The notes beneath the pieces are model-generated. The model was given only the letters and a program-made list of their open reading frames with translations, ran no database searches and was not told where the DNA came from. This document shows, piece after piece, positions 36,301 to 49,200 of a DNA stretch of 64,000 nucleotides. Position numbers and translations under genes: made by a program. Within the stretch, counting starts at the first letter, position 1. Each line of letters opens with the position of its first letter. Source of the DNA: Dryas octopetala (lineage: Eukaryota > Streptophyta > Magnoliopsida > Rosales > Rosaceae); the NCBI GenBank assembly GCA_963921425.1, contig OY992837.1, positions 10,389,896 through 10,453,895 of the forward strand. The letters run 5' to 3'.

Positions 36301-38066
36301 AATAAGAATTAAACAGTCAGAGACTCAGAGTAACGTTGGTTTTTTTTTTTTTTTTTTTGAGAAAACGTAAATTTGTATCCCAAATTTTAAAACTTAAATG
36401 GTGTGATTGTGTTCTATACAAAAGTTTTCTGTGCATGACGTTTAAACCTAGGTCTTTTAATAATCTTTTGTCATTTTTTATTTTATTTCTTACTCGGTTC
36501 AACATTTTAAGATATAACATACCAAAAATATATATTTTTGGGTATATGGCTCTTTATTTTATGGTATAGGATCATCTAGAGTTTTGTTAAAACCTAGGGT
36601 AAAATCTAATTGAAAAACAGGAGCTGAAAACTATGAGAGTTAAATTAAAAAACGAATTAACGTCCAAAAAAATAAGACTAATGTTGCATGTATTCATATT
36701 TGGATCCACTTTAGGGTTTATTTATTTACAACAAATACAAACACTATCACATTATTTGATATTTGAATTTGGAACACAAATTTATGATTCCTAACATTAT
36801 TCAAATTAAGACAATTCATGAACCTTCAACCAATCAGAATCCTCCACTAACCGCATGCTCTTGGAAGAGCAAATTGAACAAGTTCATGAGCAATCAGATT
36901 GCATTCTCTAAAGTTCAAGCACAACTGCAACTGCAAGAATTTGAATCTAAACCCAAAGAGAATAAGAGATCTCCCCTCCTCAACAATATTAATATTTTTC
37001 CACAACCCCACGTTCATCTTGCTATTGATAAGGCGATATATTATGTTTTAATTTGTTGGACAAAAATTCAATGATTAATGTGACAAACGTTAGCCGTTAG
37101 GTATGTGATTTTTTTTTTTTTCCTATTGATCATAAAAGTTCCATCTAACAACTTGTAGTACCATACGTGTCATATTAAACTATTTTTATGAGACAATCTG
37201 GGAATAAGTCTTATAATAATAATAGAGAAAAAAGGTTTATATATGTATATATAACACCATTTTCATACACTATATGCCATTATGGTTTCAAACATAAAAG
37301 CTTTACTAATTTGTTAAGATGCGTACATCATCATAAGTGAATGATGACCATAAGTTCACATTATCTTTCAGAACTATAACAAATTGTGGTGCATCAAAAT
37401 CAAATGTGTGGAAAATGTATTTTAGTGGTTAAAATGGACCAAAAGTCTTTATCAATAGGACAATAAATTCTACCTATTTATAGGTAATTTAACTCGACCA
37501 AAAAAAATAGGTAGGATTAATGTTTTTTTGGTGAATAGTTCAATGATTTATCATATAATGGTCATTTAATCATTGGGTTTGGTACCAGTTGTGGACCTAT
37601 TAGTGGGTCCAGCCCATCCAAGTCTTAACCCACCACCCAAATAATCTGCCCACCTCTAGATCTCTAGCCCAATAGGCCGAGCCCATAATTCTGGGTCCAC
37701 ATTTTTTTATAGGGTTTTTCGGGTCCACATTGCTTAGGATCCTGATTTTCACATTAGGTAAACTAGTCCACCACCACCAATCACCATGGTCTTTTTACTG
37801 ATCTACTGTTGTGAATTCCAAATACATAACTTATTTGACGTGCAAAAGTTTTTGGTTGGGTTGTGCCTTGTGACAATGAGATTTGAACTGCTATTCTTAT
37901 TTTGCATAAACACTCAACATAATCTGTACATTAGTTATCAAGTGGCACCAACTGGCTTACTATATTTATTGGTAATAACTGGCTTATTATCAATAATACA
38001 TTTGATAATACATAAGACGTTAATTTGGATTTATACCAATCTCTCCGTTTTGAATAAAATGAGAAG
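36301..38066. other. AT-rich spacer, nothing recognised
   Basis: No gene or RNA was recognised. It holds a T-run near 36339-36358 and scattered short open frames of spacer composition. Confidence 0.35.
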
Positions 38067-38293
38067 AAATTATTATGTGTGACCGTAACACCATGTGACA
38101 TGATGACGTGGTGTTACCAATTCACTCATATTATAACACGTGTATAATAATTAATTTATAAAACCCTCAAAATATGGGAAAACTTCTAAAATCTAGGAAA
38201 AAACCCTTAAACGCGTCAACGTGTTCTAATTTTAGTGGATTAGTAACACAACGCTCTTATGTCACATGATGTTACGGTCATATACAATAATTT
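38067..38293. mobile_element. foldback MITE, about 227 bp, related to the 16899 element
   Basis: The arms are inverted. The left side (ATTATTATGTGTGACCGTAA, ACCATGTGACAT, GTGTTACCAATTCACT) pairs with the right side (AGTGGATTAGTAACAC, ATGTCACATGATGTTACGGT, ACAATAATTT). Flanking AAAATGAGAAG and AAAATGAAG may be a degraded target duplication. The terminal AAATTATT resembles the 16899 element. Confidence 0.7.
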
Positions 38294-39629
38294 TTCCAAA
38301 ATGAAGGAGCATTTAGAGGAAATAATTTTTTTTTATCCTAAAAGTCGTAAATTTTGAAAAAAAAAAATTAGTGAATTCAACTCAAAACTAATTTGTAATA
38401 GGATAAAAGGTCCTTATAAGTTCTTACACAAATTAACATTTTGTGGATTTTCAATTGGAAAATGTCACAGATGATTGATTGCCTTTATAACAAGGAGAAA
38501 TCAATGTAAAATAACATTTACAAGTAACTTGAGTGATAGAGATTATGACTTTCACTCTCTTCTCCATGACTTATTCTCTTTTAGTGGAAAAAAAAAAAAA
38601 AAGGAGAAATTAAATCTGCCATATAAATATCATTGTGTCTCTTTGTTTTTTAAATGGGACAACAGGAAGTGGAGCATCCAACAAGAAACCTAAGGTCTTC
38701 CTAGAGTTTATGTTGGTCCAGCATGGAGTATAGTAGAGCTTCCAACAAGAAAGTTAGATGGAGAACTTCCTGATTTCTCTTCTTTTAGATGGGCATGGTC
38801 TATAAGATTCCCAATCATATCAATGCAAAAGAAAACAAGAAAATAAAAGAAAAGAAGAGAGAAAATGTAAAGTATCCGAGACAAAAGGAATACTTTAGTT
38901 ACAATGAGTGGTTGTTGGACATGGACAGGCTTTTGGGAGAGTAGATAATTCATAATACAATACACCATTACAAAGATTTTCTTTGCAACCATAGACAATT
39001 CCAAGGAAGCTAATTCAACCCTTCAACCCTTCAACCCTTGGGACTTCCATGATACTTTAGGGTAAGTAAATTCTAGGGGTTTGGCATGATCTATACGACT
39101 AACTAGATATTCATCTAATGTTATTTTTTCAACTTTGTTGGAAAATGTTTAAATTCAAATTTGCCTTTCAACAGATAAAAAAAAAATAGTGGTCCTATGA
39201 ACTCATTGCATAATGTTTTGAGAGTCAAAATGTTTAAGTATAATCAAAAAATTTATTGGAATAGGATGACAAGTAATAATGTGCTAAAAATTTATCGAGT
39301 TGTTCGAGTTGAGTGTCATAAGCTAAACATGAGTGTGAATGGTTCGTAACTTGAATTTGGATTGTTTCGGTAGCTTACTGCCAAATAGTATACCATATGA
39401 GTAGTGTTTGGCAATAGCACACCAAATGTTTAATGGAGTGTTTGATTTATTGAACAAAACACAAGCTGTAATTAATTCTAACAAACACTAAAACGTTTCA
39501 CTCAAATTGAAAAATCGCCAACTCATGCCTTATCTGAAGGCTCTGAAGGGCACCATTTTGAGTATTCATTTGTAAAAAGACAACTTATTTGAATCAATGT
39601 GAGAGGTTGTGAGCTACAAATTATTTTAA
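38294..39629. other. spacer with a short tandem repeat
   Basis: No gene seen. At 39014-39038 the 8-mer TTCAACCC is repeated three times in tandem. Confidence 0.4.
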
Positions 39630-39998
39630 AGAGTTAATTACACGTACACCCCCTGAGGTTTATTTTCTTTTTATATATATTCTCTGAGATTTCAAAAATT
39701 ATACATACACCCTCTGAGGTTTCAAAATTGTTACATATAATCCCATGTAAGAGAAAATAATAAATAAACAAAAAAAAATATTTTTATTTAGGTTAGACCT
39801 TATATCTCGAGTAATCTTATTAAGCCATTTCACCCCTTAGCATGTATTTTTTCATATTTTTTCATCATTTTTCGTGTTACTCTAAGGGTTATATGCAATA
39901 ATTTTGAAATCTTAATAGGTGTATATATAATTTTTAAAATTTTAAAGAGTATATGTGAAAAGATGATAAATTTTAAGGGGTGTAAGTGTAATTAATTT
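39630..39998. mobile_element. Mutator-like MITE with 9-bp target duplication (369 bp)
   Basis: TTATTTTAA flanks both ends exactly (39621-39629 and 39999-40007). The termini are inverted: GTTAATTACACGTACACCCC on the left and GGGGTGTAAGTGTAATTAA on the right. Inside, the phrase CCTCTGAGGTTTCAAAA and its diverged inverted copy recur. It has no coding capacity. Confidence 0.85.
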
Positions 39999-40259
39999 TT
40001 ATTTTAAGATTACTTAAAAAGTAAAATTTAGTAGAAGAAGATGAGTGAGTATGTTGAGTACCGAGTCTGTGAGGGGTACGATGAGTAAATGATAATGAGT
40101 TTTTTAGTGTCACTTGTCCTCAACTGTCTTTTACAAAGAGTCAAACTTATCTTTTCATTTGACTTTTAAACAGGGTAATAGAGGGGTAGTGAACAATTTG
40201 CAGCCATATATATATATATTAATATATATCATCATTGTACCACTCAGTCTCAATCTTTA

Positions 40260-40305
40260 TTAAAGGTAGTTCTTTTTTTTTTTTTTGGCCACTTAAAGGT
40301 GGTTC
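40260..40305 (-). mobile_element. tiny poly(A)-tailed insertion with 13-bp direct repeats
   Basis: TTAAAGGTAGTTC (40260-40272) and TTAAAGGTGGTTC (40293-40305) flank 20 bp consisting of T14 and GGCCAC. On the minus strand this is GTGGCC plus an A14 tail. The duplication has one mismatch. Confidence 0.55.
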
Positions 40306-41724
40306 ATTAAGCATCGAAGATATACACATTTTCTAACTCAACTATAATCACCACTTGCTATATATTAAAATTTAAAACAAAAGCTTTTGTCAATATTAAT
40401 TAAGGATCATTGATTTTAATTACTAAATTTTGATGACTTTTTAGTTTAGGTATCAAAATTAAATAGTATTTTAGATTAAGTACTAGTTGAAAAGTCAAAT
40501 AAATTAATAAAGTAAAAAGTATTAGAATTTACAAATATTACATTACATGCCACTATAATAAAAAAATATATATTACATCATAAATATTACATTAATTTAT
40601 ACTATATTGTATTAAAAACCAAAAATCAATCCAGTCACAACTTAATTGTGACTGTCTTGGTAAATTGAAATAGACAACTCACACCACTATACTATATATT
40701 ATTTTGAGTAAAAGTATTGTTTTGACTTCTATTTATACTATATTATAGTATAATTTTTCTAAAAAAAAAATTCAATTAAGTCACAACTTAACTGTGACTA
40801 TCTCACAACTTAAATGTGACTGTCGTTCAGTCACAACTAAATTTGAAGTTGAGATTACATTAGCAAATTTTCAATATAATATAAAAGCCTCAAGAGCAAT
40901 TTTGTCAAAACCTTATAAATTTTAACTAACACTCATCATATGTGGGCCAAATGATAAAAATGTCAAATGAAAAAGGCTTAAATCAAAGGGGCCAACATAT
41001 TTGTGACCTAATCTAAAAAATTACATTTAAATTTGATAGTTCAATTGAAATATTATATAATTTTTATACTATACCAAAAATTATTGAAATTTGATATTTA
41101 ATTATAATTTTTTATATTAATTAATTGGGTGTGTAGAAAAAAAGAAAGATGGTTGACAACTTGACATGTATATCAGTATATCTCCCTATATATAAAAAAG
41201 GGACAGCCACCCTATATATTTATTTGTTGGTCAGATGATCTTTATTTATTTTAATATTTTACTTCACCTACGACCTTTATTTATGAATTCCAACAAGCCA
41301 GCTCACCAACATATATATTTTGTTTTTTTTTTGTCCGAAACACATATATTTTGTTAGTTTTACACTTTGCCAGGCTAGTTTTTCTCAAACTGCTGACTAC
41401 AATTTTTCAGCCTTTTTTTCTGGATAGCTTATTAAATTTCCTGCTTATATATTAGTGCCTTTTTTTGACCTGTTGGGGAACGTTTTCCATTTTTGTTTTT
41501 AAATGTTTTAATAATTAATTAAAGAGATAGTGACAAAATATGTGAGAGAAAAGATGAAGAATTGAGGGAGAAAGGTCAGAGATAAGAAAGGTAGGGAATA
41601 AATGTATGAGAATGTATCAAACAAAAAATTGAAAAGAAAAAATTATGTACAATTGTTTTTAGTTTTTAGTTTTTGTTTTTTCATTAAATATATAATTTAG
41701 GAAAAAATGTACTAAAAGACCATA
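40306..41724. other. AT-rich spacer with repeated ACAACTTAA words and one small A-tailed insertion
   Basis: At 40630-40850 the phrase CAGTCACAACTTAA / TGTGACTGTC recurs several times in both orientations, a degraded repeat. At about 41311-41355, ACATATATTTTGTT-like words flank a T-run plus GTCCGAAAC, another small retro-insertion candidate. No gene seen. Confidence 0.4.
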
Positions 41725-42241
41725 GAGCAAATTATAATTTGCATTCTCCGGATTTGACTCAATTCACAAGTTGGTTCTTCTCTTTTAAATTTTTCAAATT
41801 GCAACACAAAAGCTTAAAACTTATAATAATGTGGTCCCTCTGTCTATTTAATTGTTCGGTAAACTGCCAAGAAGTGATGACGTGGTAAGATTGAGACCCA
41901 CTTTTTCTGACATACCATGCTTGGAGGCCTTGTTTTTGTTTGCGTGGCAATGCATGTAGATAAAAATATTAAATTATTTAATATTTTAAAAATGTTTAAA
42001 TCCACGTGGCAGCACTGACATGATTGCCACGTGAGCAAAAAGATGGCTCCTAAACATAGCATAAAAAGTGGGCATCGGTCTTGCCACGTCATCACTTAAC
42101 AACTTACTTGATAGTCAAATAGACAAAAGGGTTATATTGTCATAAATTTCAAATGTTAAGGTGCAATTTGAAAATTTTGAAACAATATGGACCAACTTGT
42201 GAATCGAGTCAAACTTGGAGGGTGCAAGTTGTAATTCGCTC
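41725..42241. mobile_element. Mutator-like MITE (517 bp)
   Basis: The termini are inverted: GAGCAAATTATAATTTGCA on the left and TGCAAGTTGTAATTCGCTC on the right. The match continues through TTGACTCAATTCACAAGTTG. Further in, GTGATGACGTGG pairs with CCACGTCATCAC. The flanking 9-mers AAGACCATA and AAACTCATA agree at 6 of 9 positions, a possible eroded target duplication. It has no transposase frame. Confidence 0.8.
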
Positions 42242-42950
42242 AAACTCATAAATTTTGATAGTGTGTCAGTTCAGGGTATGAATTTTGTTAAAATAGCCCA
42301 TTCTGTCATATATTTTTTATAAAACAGATCACGTGCGTAGTATGTGATCACTTTTAAGAATCAAAATCATAAATTCAAATCACATTAAAAGCGATCACAT
42401 ACCACACAAGTAATCTATTTTGGACAAAATATATAATCGACAAGATAAAATGGGTCAATTTGACACGAAATAAAAGTTTAAGAAAACGATTGACACAAAA
42501 CAAAATTCATATCCTCAACATGACCCAAAGTTTACACCATATGTTTATGTTTCGTCGTGTGCATATTTCTATATGACAAAATGATATCGTCTTGGTTAAA
42601 GAGAAAATATATTATAATTAATATAAGTTAAATGTTCTCAATACAAATCACCAAGTTATAAATTCCGATTTGCTAGTATAATGTTTATACATAATCTAAC
42701 CTCTTTTTATAACTAACCTCTCATGATATATTCAAGTACGAAAATTCTTCTTAAGAAAGTTTTTCTAAAATAGAATTTCAAAATAAATGAGGAAAGACAA
42801 TGATATTTTTAGAAGACTAATCTTATACCGGCACACAAGGAGGCCTTCTATCCATGTTGGCATTTAATATTAGTTTCGAAATTGAATAATTTGTTGATTA
42901 AACTATGTATGCTTATGGATCAAGGCTCTAATCTAGGTTACTTGTTTTTC

Positions 42951-43003
42951 TCACTCTTATATTCCTTTTTTTTTTTTTTTTTGCAAGGATCACTCTTATA
43001 TTC
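42951..43003 (-). mobile_element. tiny poly(A)-tailed insertion with 14-bp direct repeats
   Basis: TCACTCTTATATTC occurs exactly at 42951-42964 and 42990-43003. The 25 bp between them is C, T17, then GCAAGGA. Read on the minus strand it is TCCTTGC followed by an A-tail. Confidence 0.65.
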
Positions 43004-43483
43004 TAAAAGAATAATGCTATATTTATCACATTTTTATACCATATTTTTATACCATCTTACGTGTCATTATTTTACTGGATAAAGTTTTTCTTTTTCTTTT
43101 TCTTTTTAGATTTTTATTTTTATTTTTTAGTGTCCAATGCATGAATGCTATGTAAGTTGCCACATAAGGTGGTATGAAATTATGGTATAAAAATGTGGAA
43201 TGTCTAGCACTACTGATTCTAAAATGGGGTCAAGTGACTCAAGTTTCATAAACAGTAATAAGTAGTTATTGTTGGACCAGCAGTTTTGGTACAATTAAAG
43301 GGTTTGTAATCAATGTAATTAACCACTGGTGGTGTGAGTGGTGACCCTATATAGGTAGTCAGTATTATATGTTGCAAACTTGCACTTTGCACTAAACTTA
43401 TTTTAAGGACTACAAATTAACTGTCATTTTAAAAGAGCTTGTCAGGCCATAAAGCTATTTTACACAACTCTGTTGCATGTGCA

Positions 43484-43540
43484 GTTAACTCAAAGTGTAT
43501 TGACCCAAAAAAAAAAAAAAAAAAAAGTTAACTCAAAGTG
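43484..43540 (+). mobile_element. tiny poly(A)-tailed insertion with 14-bp direct repeats
   Basis: GTTAACTCAAAGTG occurs exactly at 43484-43497 and 43527-43540. The insert between them is TATTGACCC followed by 20 A residues. An exact duplication around a nine-base sequence with an A-tail is what an extremely 5'-truncated LINE or SINE insertion looks like. Confidence 0.7.
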
Positions 43541-45129
43541 CAGTTAACTTTCATATAAACGTATTTCTTTGAGTAGATGGAGATGGATCTAATGTTACTG
43601 ACCATCAAAATCTCGAAACTAAATCTTACATCTTAGACGATGAACGAGTGTTGATCAATTTTTTTGGTTTAAATTTTGTTTGATAGATAGATTGACATAT
43701 TACTTGCTATAAGCTTGGAATATAATTAGACTTATTTAACTATCACTTGATCAAATTTCATGATTGTAACTAACTATTGTAATAACAAAATTAGAGTAAA
43801 TATGATTCTATATGCTTGTAGTTTTGTGTTTTTAACTTTTATATTAGTGTAATAATTTTTAACTATATCTACGTTATAGAAAAACAAAAAACCATTTATA
43901 TGAATATTATTTTACGTGATTTTTTTATTGTAACTAAGTAATAATAATTAGGAATTGTATGATCAACAATAACAATAATAGAAGAGTTCTCGTGTGCGGA
44001 TAATCGCACCTTTCTTGTTCTTGCAAATCTCCACTATTTTTTTTTTCTTTTTGAAATGCTGATCGATGCAAGTTGCTTCCTCTGTCAATTTTTTGATTTC
44101 ATTTCGTGACTAGTTTATCCTAATAGGACGTAGAATTGCTTGTGGAGGTGTGATGTTAGATTTAAACTTTGCGATTTTGAGTTTGAAAGGCAAAACCTTA
44201 AACCTAAATTCAATCGATAAACCATATATCGAACGGTTGGAAAAAAAAGCATTAGGGAGCGATTGGTAGAGACCTCTGACGCTCGGTGTTTTGTAGATTC
44301 GTTATTGACATCCACTCTAGAAAACAAATCAATAATAATAAAATAGTATCGATCAATTATACTTTAAATTTTTTTAATGCCGCTCTTTATTTATTTTTGT
44401 ATATATCAATTTGGCTTATAAAAAATAATAAATTATTCGCAAGGACAAAAAACGCAAGGTTCTTAAGTGGAAATCCATTTAATAACAAAATTAAGTCAAA
44501 TGATATTTTATTTTGCCTGTGTGTGGTCGGCATTGTAAAAAAAGATGTCGAGCACTCAACCAATGCAGATTGCATTGACACTTTTTAGGATATTTTGAGC
44601 TTACATATGAAGTTTTTAAGATGTATACATGTGTTTAGGTTATTACCGAGTGCTTAGAAAGAACTACCGAGCGCTCAATAAAAAATTTGTCCTAAAAATT
44701 AAATATTGGACCGGATAAACTGTGGATTTCTTATTTTGGCATTCTTTAGTACCCTATGAAAAAGACTCCATTTTCTATAAAAAAAATTTATCAAAATAAA
44801 AAGTTAGACACAAAATTGTAATGTACCGTACGATAACATGATTCCAGTAGAGGAAAGTTCACAGATAGCTACATCCACATGATGCTTTTTGGTAATTTTC
44901 CTCGCAATTAGGGGAGTGTCATTTTCTCGTGGTTAGTTTTTCTGACAAGACAATTATAATTTATAAATTAGCCAACTTTCCCCTACCTCATCGCACACAA
45001 CTCCTGTGACCCTGCGAGTTTCTCTGCCCGGTCAAAAAAAGAACAAAAAAATAAATAAAATCGTAAAAAAAAACATAGCCCCACCATTCCAGCCAGCCTT
45101 TCACTCAGCTACAGCGACTGTACCCAATT

Positions 45130-45131
<2 letters not shown>

Positions 45132-45159
<28 letters not shown>
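45132..45159. repeat. (CT)n microsatellite in the kinesin promoter
   Basis: Fourteen CT units ending about 20 bp upstream of the putative TATA box. Pyrimidine patches near the start site are common in plant promoters. Confidence 0.9.
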
Positions 45160-45160
<1 letters not shown>

Positions 45161-45180
45161 GGTGGTGGTGGTGGTGTAAG

Positions 45181-45188
45181 TATATAAG
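45181..45188 (+). promoter_or_regulatory. putative TATA box of the kinesin gene
   Basis: TATATAAG lies just downstream of a CT repeat. It precedes a pyrimidine-rich leader with a clear splice donor ending an exon at 45502 (TTCCAG|GTAAAG). A start around 45210-45225 would follow. The leader also contains a short uORF (ATG at 45249, stop at 45275, eight codons). Confidence 0.5.
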
Positions 45189-46263
45189 AGGTTCTGAGGA
45201 AGAGTCTGTCTTACTCTCTCTGTGAAAAAGTTGGAGATTGAGAGAGAAATGCTGTTTGCCTTTGCTCAACTTTAAGGACATCCCTTCCAAGGCAAGCAAG
45301 AAAAGCAAAGCTCCATCCAAATTATTAAAATAAATCAAAAAATAAAATATAAAAGCTCAAGTATCTCTCTCTCTCTCTCACTCATACTGTCTCTCAGATC
45401 CGTCTCTCTCCGACTTCCAAGAAGATCTCTGTGTGAAGCTCGCTTGCTTTGTGGATATTACTCCATTTGGTGCATGCAATGCTCGTCTGGTTTTGATTCC
45501 AGGTAAAGTTTTGTTTGGGCTTATTATTCGTAACGGCTCTGTTTGGTTGCTGGGAAAATGGAGCATCGTTTAGTTTTCTGTGTTTTGGAAATTGGAAGCT
45601 GAAAGTAGTAGGTGGTTGCATATATGTTGAAATTTGGATGAAATGAGTCTCTCTCTCTCTTTGCTTTTCTTAGCAGCGTAAGCATAGCTAAGGAGATGTA
45701 ATTAGCAGTGATTTAGTGTGACTTGTTCTTTTTCTTTTAGTTTTCTGAATTTTCTCACCGCCTTTCTCCTGTTTGGTTGCTGAGAAAATAAAGGAAAGTA
45801 AAGTAACAAACAATTTTGGCATTTGTATTTCTGCTATATACATATGTATATATATATTTTTTAAATGATGTGGTAAACTTAACTAATCCAAGGACTAGAT
45901 GAATAGAGTTTTTTCGGTTTTCTTTCATTTTCCTCTCAGCAATAGGAGTTACGACCTCTACAATTTCTTTCTTATATTTTCCCTACACTTTTCTTGGCAA
46001 CCAAACAAAGTACTCAAAGCTTGAAGTTATCACTTCAATCTGATTGATTTTGAAGTCACTTCTGTTGTCAGAGTTAAAGTATGGCATTAGAGCAAAAACC
46101 TCTTTGAATAGTTTAGTTGCGTATTCTTTCTTGCATTTGTCTTTAACCAAACACTGCCTAAGAAGGCATTAACAAATTGAAGAATTCAGAGTTGAAGTTG
46201 TCGCTGATTGATGCTGAAGTTGAGTTTGTTCCGATTGTGTTAAAGGGTTGACTTCCGGTGGTA

Positions 46264-49200
46264 ATGGCATCAAAACACGGATCAAGATCGAAAAAATTAG
46301 GTCCGAGTGGTTCAAAAGCCGCTAATTCTCATTCATCTTCAACTACATCGTCTTCAAAACCATTTTTGGAAACATCTATTGAAGGTCAGAGCTCGCCTGC
46401 ATCTTCTTCAGCTCGAAGTAAGCCACAGTACTTTTACTCAGAAAGTTTACCACAAGATGCGGAAAGATCGAAAGAAAATGTTACAGTGACAGTCCGCTTT
46501 CGTCCACTCAGGTTCATTTCACTATTATGAATTGTACTTCAGTGATAAAGTTTCATGAGTACTTAATAGGTTGGCCATTGTCCATGTCTGGTGTAGCCCA
46601 AGGGAAATTCGTCAAGGAGAAGAAATTGCATGGTATGCAGATGGAGAAACTATTGTGCGGAATGAGCATAATCCATCAATAGCTTATGCATACGGTATTC
46701 TGTCTATTTTCCTTTAAACAGATAATATTATATTCTCATTATTTTTTGAACTTGTGTGGAGGAAAAAATTAGTAAGACGAAGCTTACTGCTCTTGAGGTT
46801 TATTGTCCAAGCATTTTAGGGATGCTTTTCAGTTTACTTCATCTTGATTGGGCTGGAGTTTTGGAATGATCGTAATGTTTTTCCTGTCATTTTTCTGGTT
46901 TGGATATTTGAGCATAGATGGACTTCTTGTCTATCTTTTCTTGTAGTTCAATTTTCCTTTTTAATGAAAGTTTATGCTTCCTACAAGAGAAGAAACAGAA
47001 TTTTATATCTTATTAGGGAATTTTTTTTGATAAAATGTGTTGAACGTAAAACTCATATGAGTTGATGTTTGGCTGAACTTTGTATTTTGTCTCATTGTTT
47101 CTTTATTCTGTGCTACTAGATCGGGTGTTTGGCCCTACAACCACAACACGCCATGTCTATGATGTTGCTGCTCAGCATGTTGTTAATGGCGCTATGGAAG
47201 GCGTCAATGGTAAATAGCCTAGACTTCTTGGCTTCATGAACTTAAATTTCTGCATTTTTTTTCAGCTCGATTAATTTCCTATAATTTGCCTGAACTGTAG
47301 TTTGTCAGCATTGTCTTTTTCCAGTTATAAATCATGGCCAATGCAAATATGTTTTTCAACTAGTATTAAAACCAATAATCTTAACCCAACTATTTGTTGT
47401 CAACTTCGTGAATTACCATTGGAAGTGTGATTTTCTCGAGATATGCTATTATTGTGTGCCGTGTGCCCTGTTCACAACCTGAGTCGGTGCTCTTGATGGT
47501 TACATTTCAAATAACTTTGGGACAGATTGGATACAAACAATTGGGAAACACATAAAAGATCAGTACATTTCACTTATATATATTTTATAAAAAATATATT
47601 TTTAGTGCCATTCCTTTCCTGCTGGATTAGCTGTAAGTTGTACACATTTTCTTTTCACTTTTGTTTCCTCTACATTCTCATGTTAATTAGATCACCTACT
47701 TTATCATTATAATTTTGATGAATCATCTTATTGGAGTGCCAGTTATGAAAGCCATTTGACCTTTGTTGTTTACTTTTGTCATTATATTTACACGAAGTAT
47801 GGCTTTATCACACTGGAAGAAGTGATAGAGCCCTTGCATGCACGAAGCCACAAAAAAATTGCAAATCATTTGGCGAACTTTTTTCCATGTGTAATTAATG
47901 TCATATGATGAATTCTTACTTCAGTCACTCATTTGAACAACATGCCAAGGACTTCCAGCTTCCCTCTAAATCTTCTTGACTAGTTTTCTGGAACTTTCTA
48001 AACAATGCTAGGAGTTTAAGTATTCTTTAGTGCTGAGTTGCCTAAATATAGTTGTAATTGGTGAGTAGTGAATGGTGGTAATCAAATCGTGGGACCTAAT
48101 GGTTTGTTGCATAGGGAAAAGGTGGGACCACTAGTTTTGGGTGAACTCTAGGGATCGTAAGATGACCAATCCTTTCCTATTCTTGGTCTACACAGTTTCC
48201 TTGACCGTCTAGAGAATTTGGGATATTTTCTTTGTGAAGCCTTGTGAATCTGGCTAGAGATTCTATTGGCTGAAAAAGACCATCTCGGTCATTTCTGCCA
48301 TCAGTTTTGTTTCCTGGGCACCCGATACTTTTCTTGTCAAGACTGACGACTTCTGCCTGCTGTGGGTAACTTGGACATTTAGGCGGTTTGAATAGGTTAG
48401 GCAACTAATTGTTCTACTGATTGAAGTTATCTGCAGTTTGCACTAAAAGTTGATGGAATGATACTCTTTTTTTTTTTTTGGTGTGGTATTCAGATATATC
48501 TAAGTTGTAGATATGATAAAATATATTGTTTGTTTATTTAGTTTATGATTTCTTTCTATGACAGGTACAATTTTTGCATATGGGGTGACCAGCAGCGGGA
48601 AGACTCACACTATGCATGTAAGATAATATTTATGCTCATCATGTTCTTATACAGAGTGTAACTGGTTAATTTGCATTGATCGTGCATCTCTATTTCATAA
48701 TTTCTTTTAAACGTAACATACATTGTGCTGTATTGTGGAATTAGGTATTGATGTGTTTGGATCTATAGTGCTTATCTATGTGTTTCCCAATTGTTTGATC
48801 CAATTTCAGGGTGATCAGAGGTCGCCTGGAATTATACCACTGGCTGTGAAGGATGCTTTTAGCATCATCCAAGAGGTACTTTATATGTGATACTAACTTC
48901 TCGTTACTTCTAAGCTTCTGTTATTAGAGAAACTGTATGTTATGATAATTGTCTATTCTCCAGACTCCAAACCGAGAGTTTCTTCTTCGTGTGTCATACT
49001 TGGAAATCTATAATGAGGTAAGATTTTTTCCGTGCCCATTTCTCTCTAGCTTACTTATGATGCTATGATATATGGCTTCTGTTGTTCTGATATCTATTCT
49101 GAATTGATGCTCGATGCAATGCTCAATTTATACTAACTCCAAGTGTTGTTTACGGTTTCTTTCATTTCAGGTTGTTAATGACTTGTTGAATCCAGCAGGA

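Larger units (their letters stand above)
42242..45131. other. spacer upstream of the kinesin gene
   Basis: No gene is supported. It contains the two small A-tailed insertions listed separately. The words GAGCGCTC and CCGAGTGCTTAG near 44640-44690 recall the interior of the 12181 element. Confidence 0.35.
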
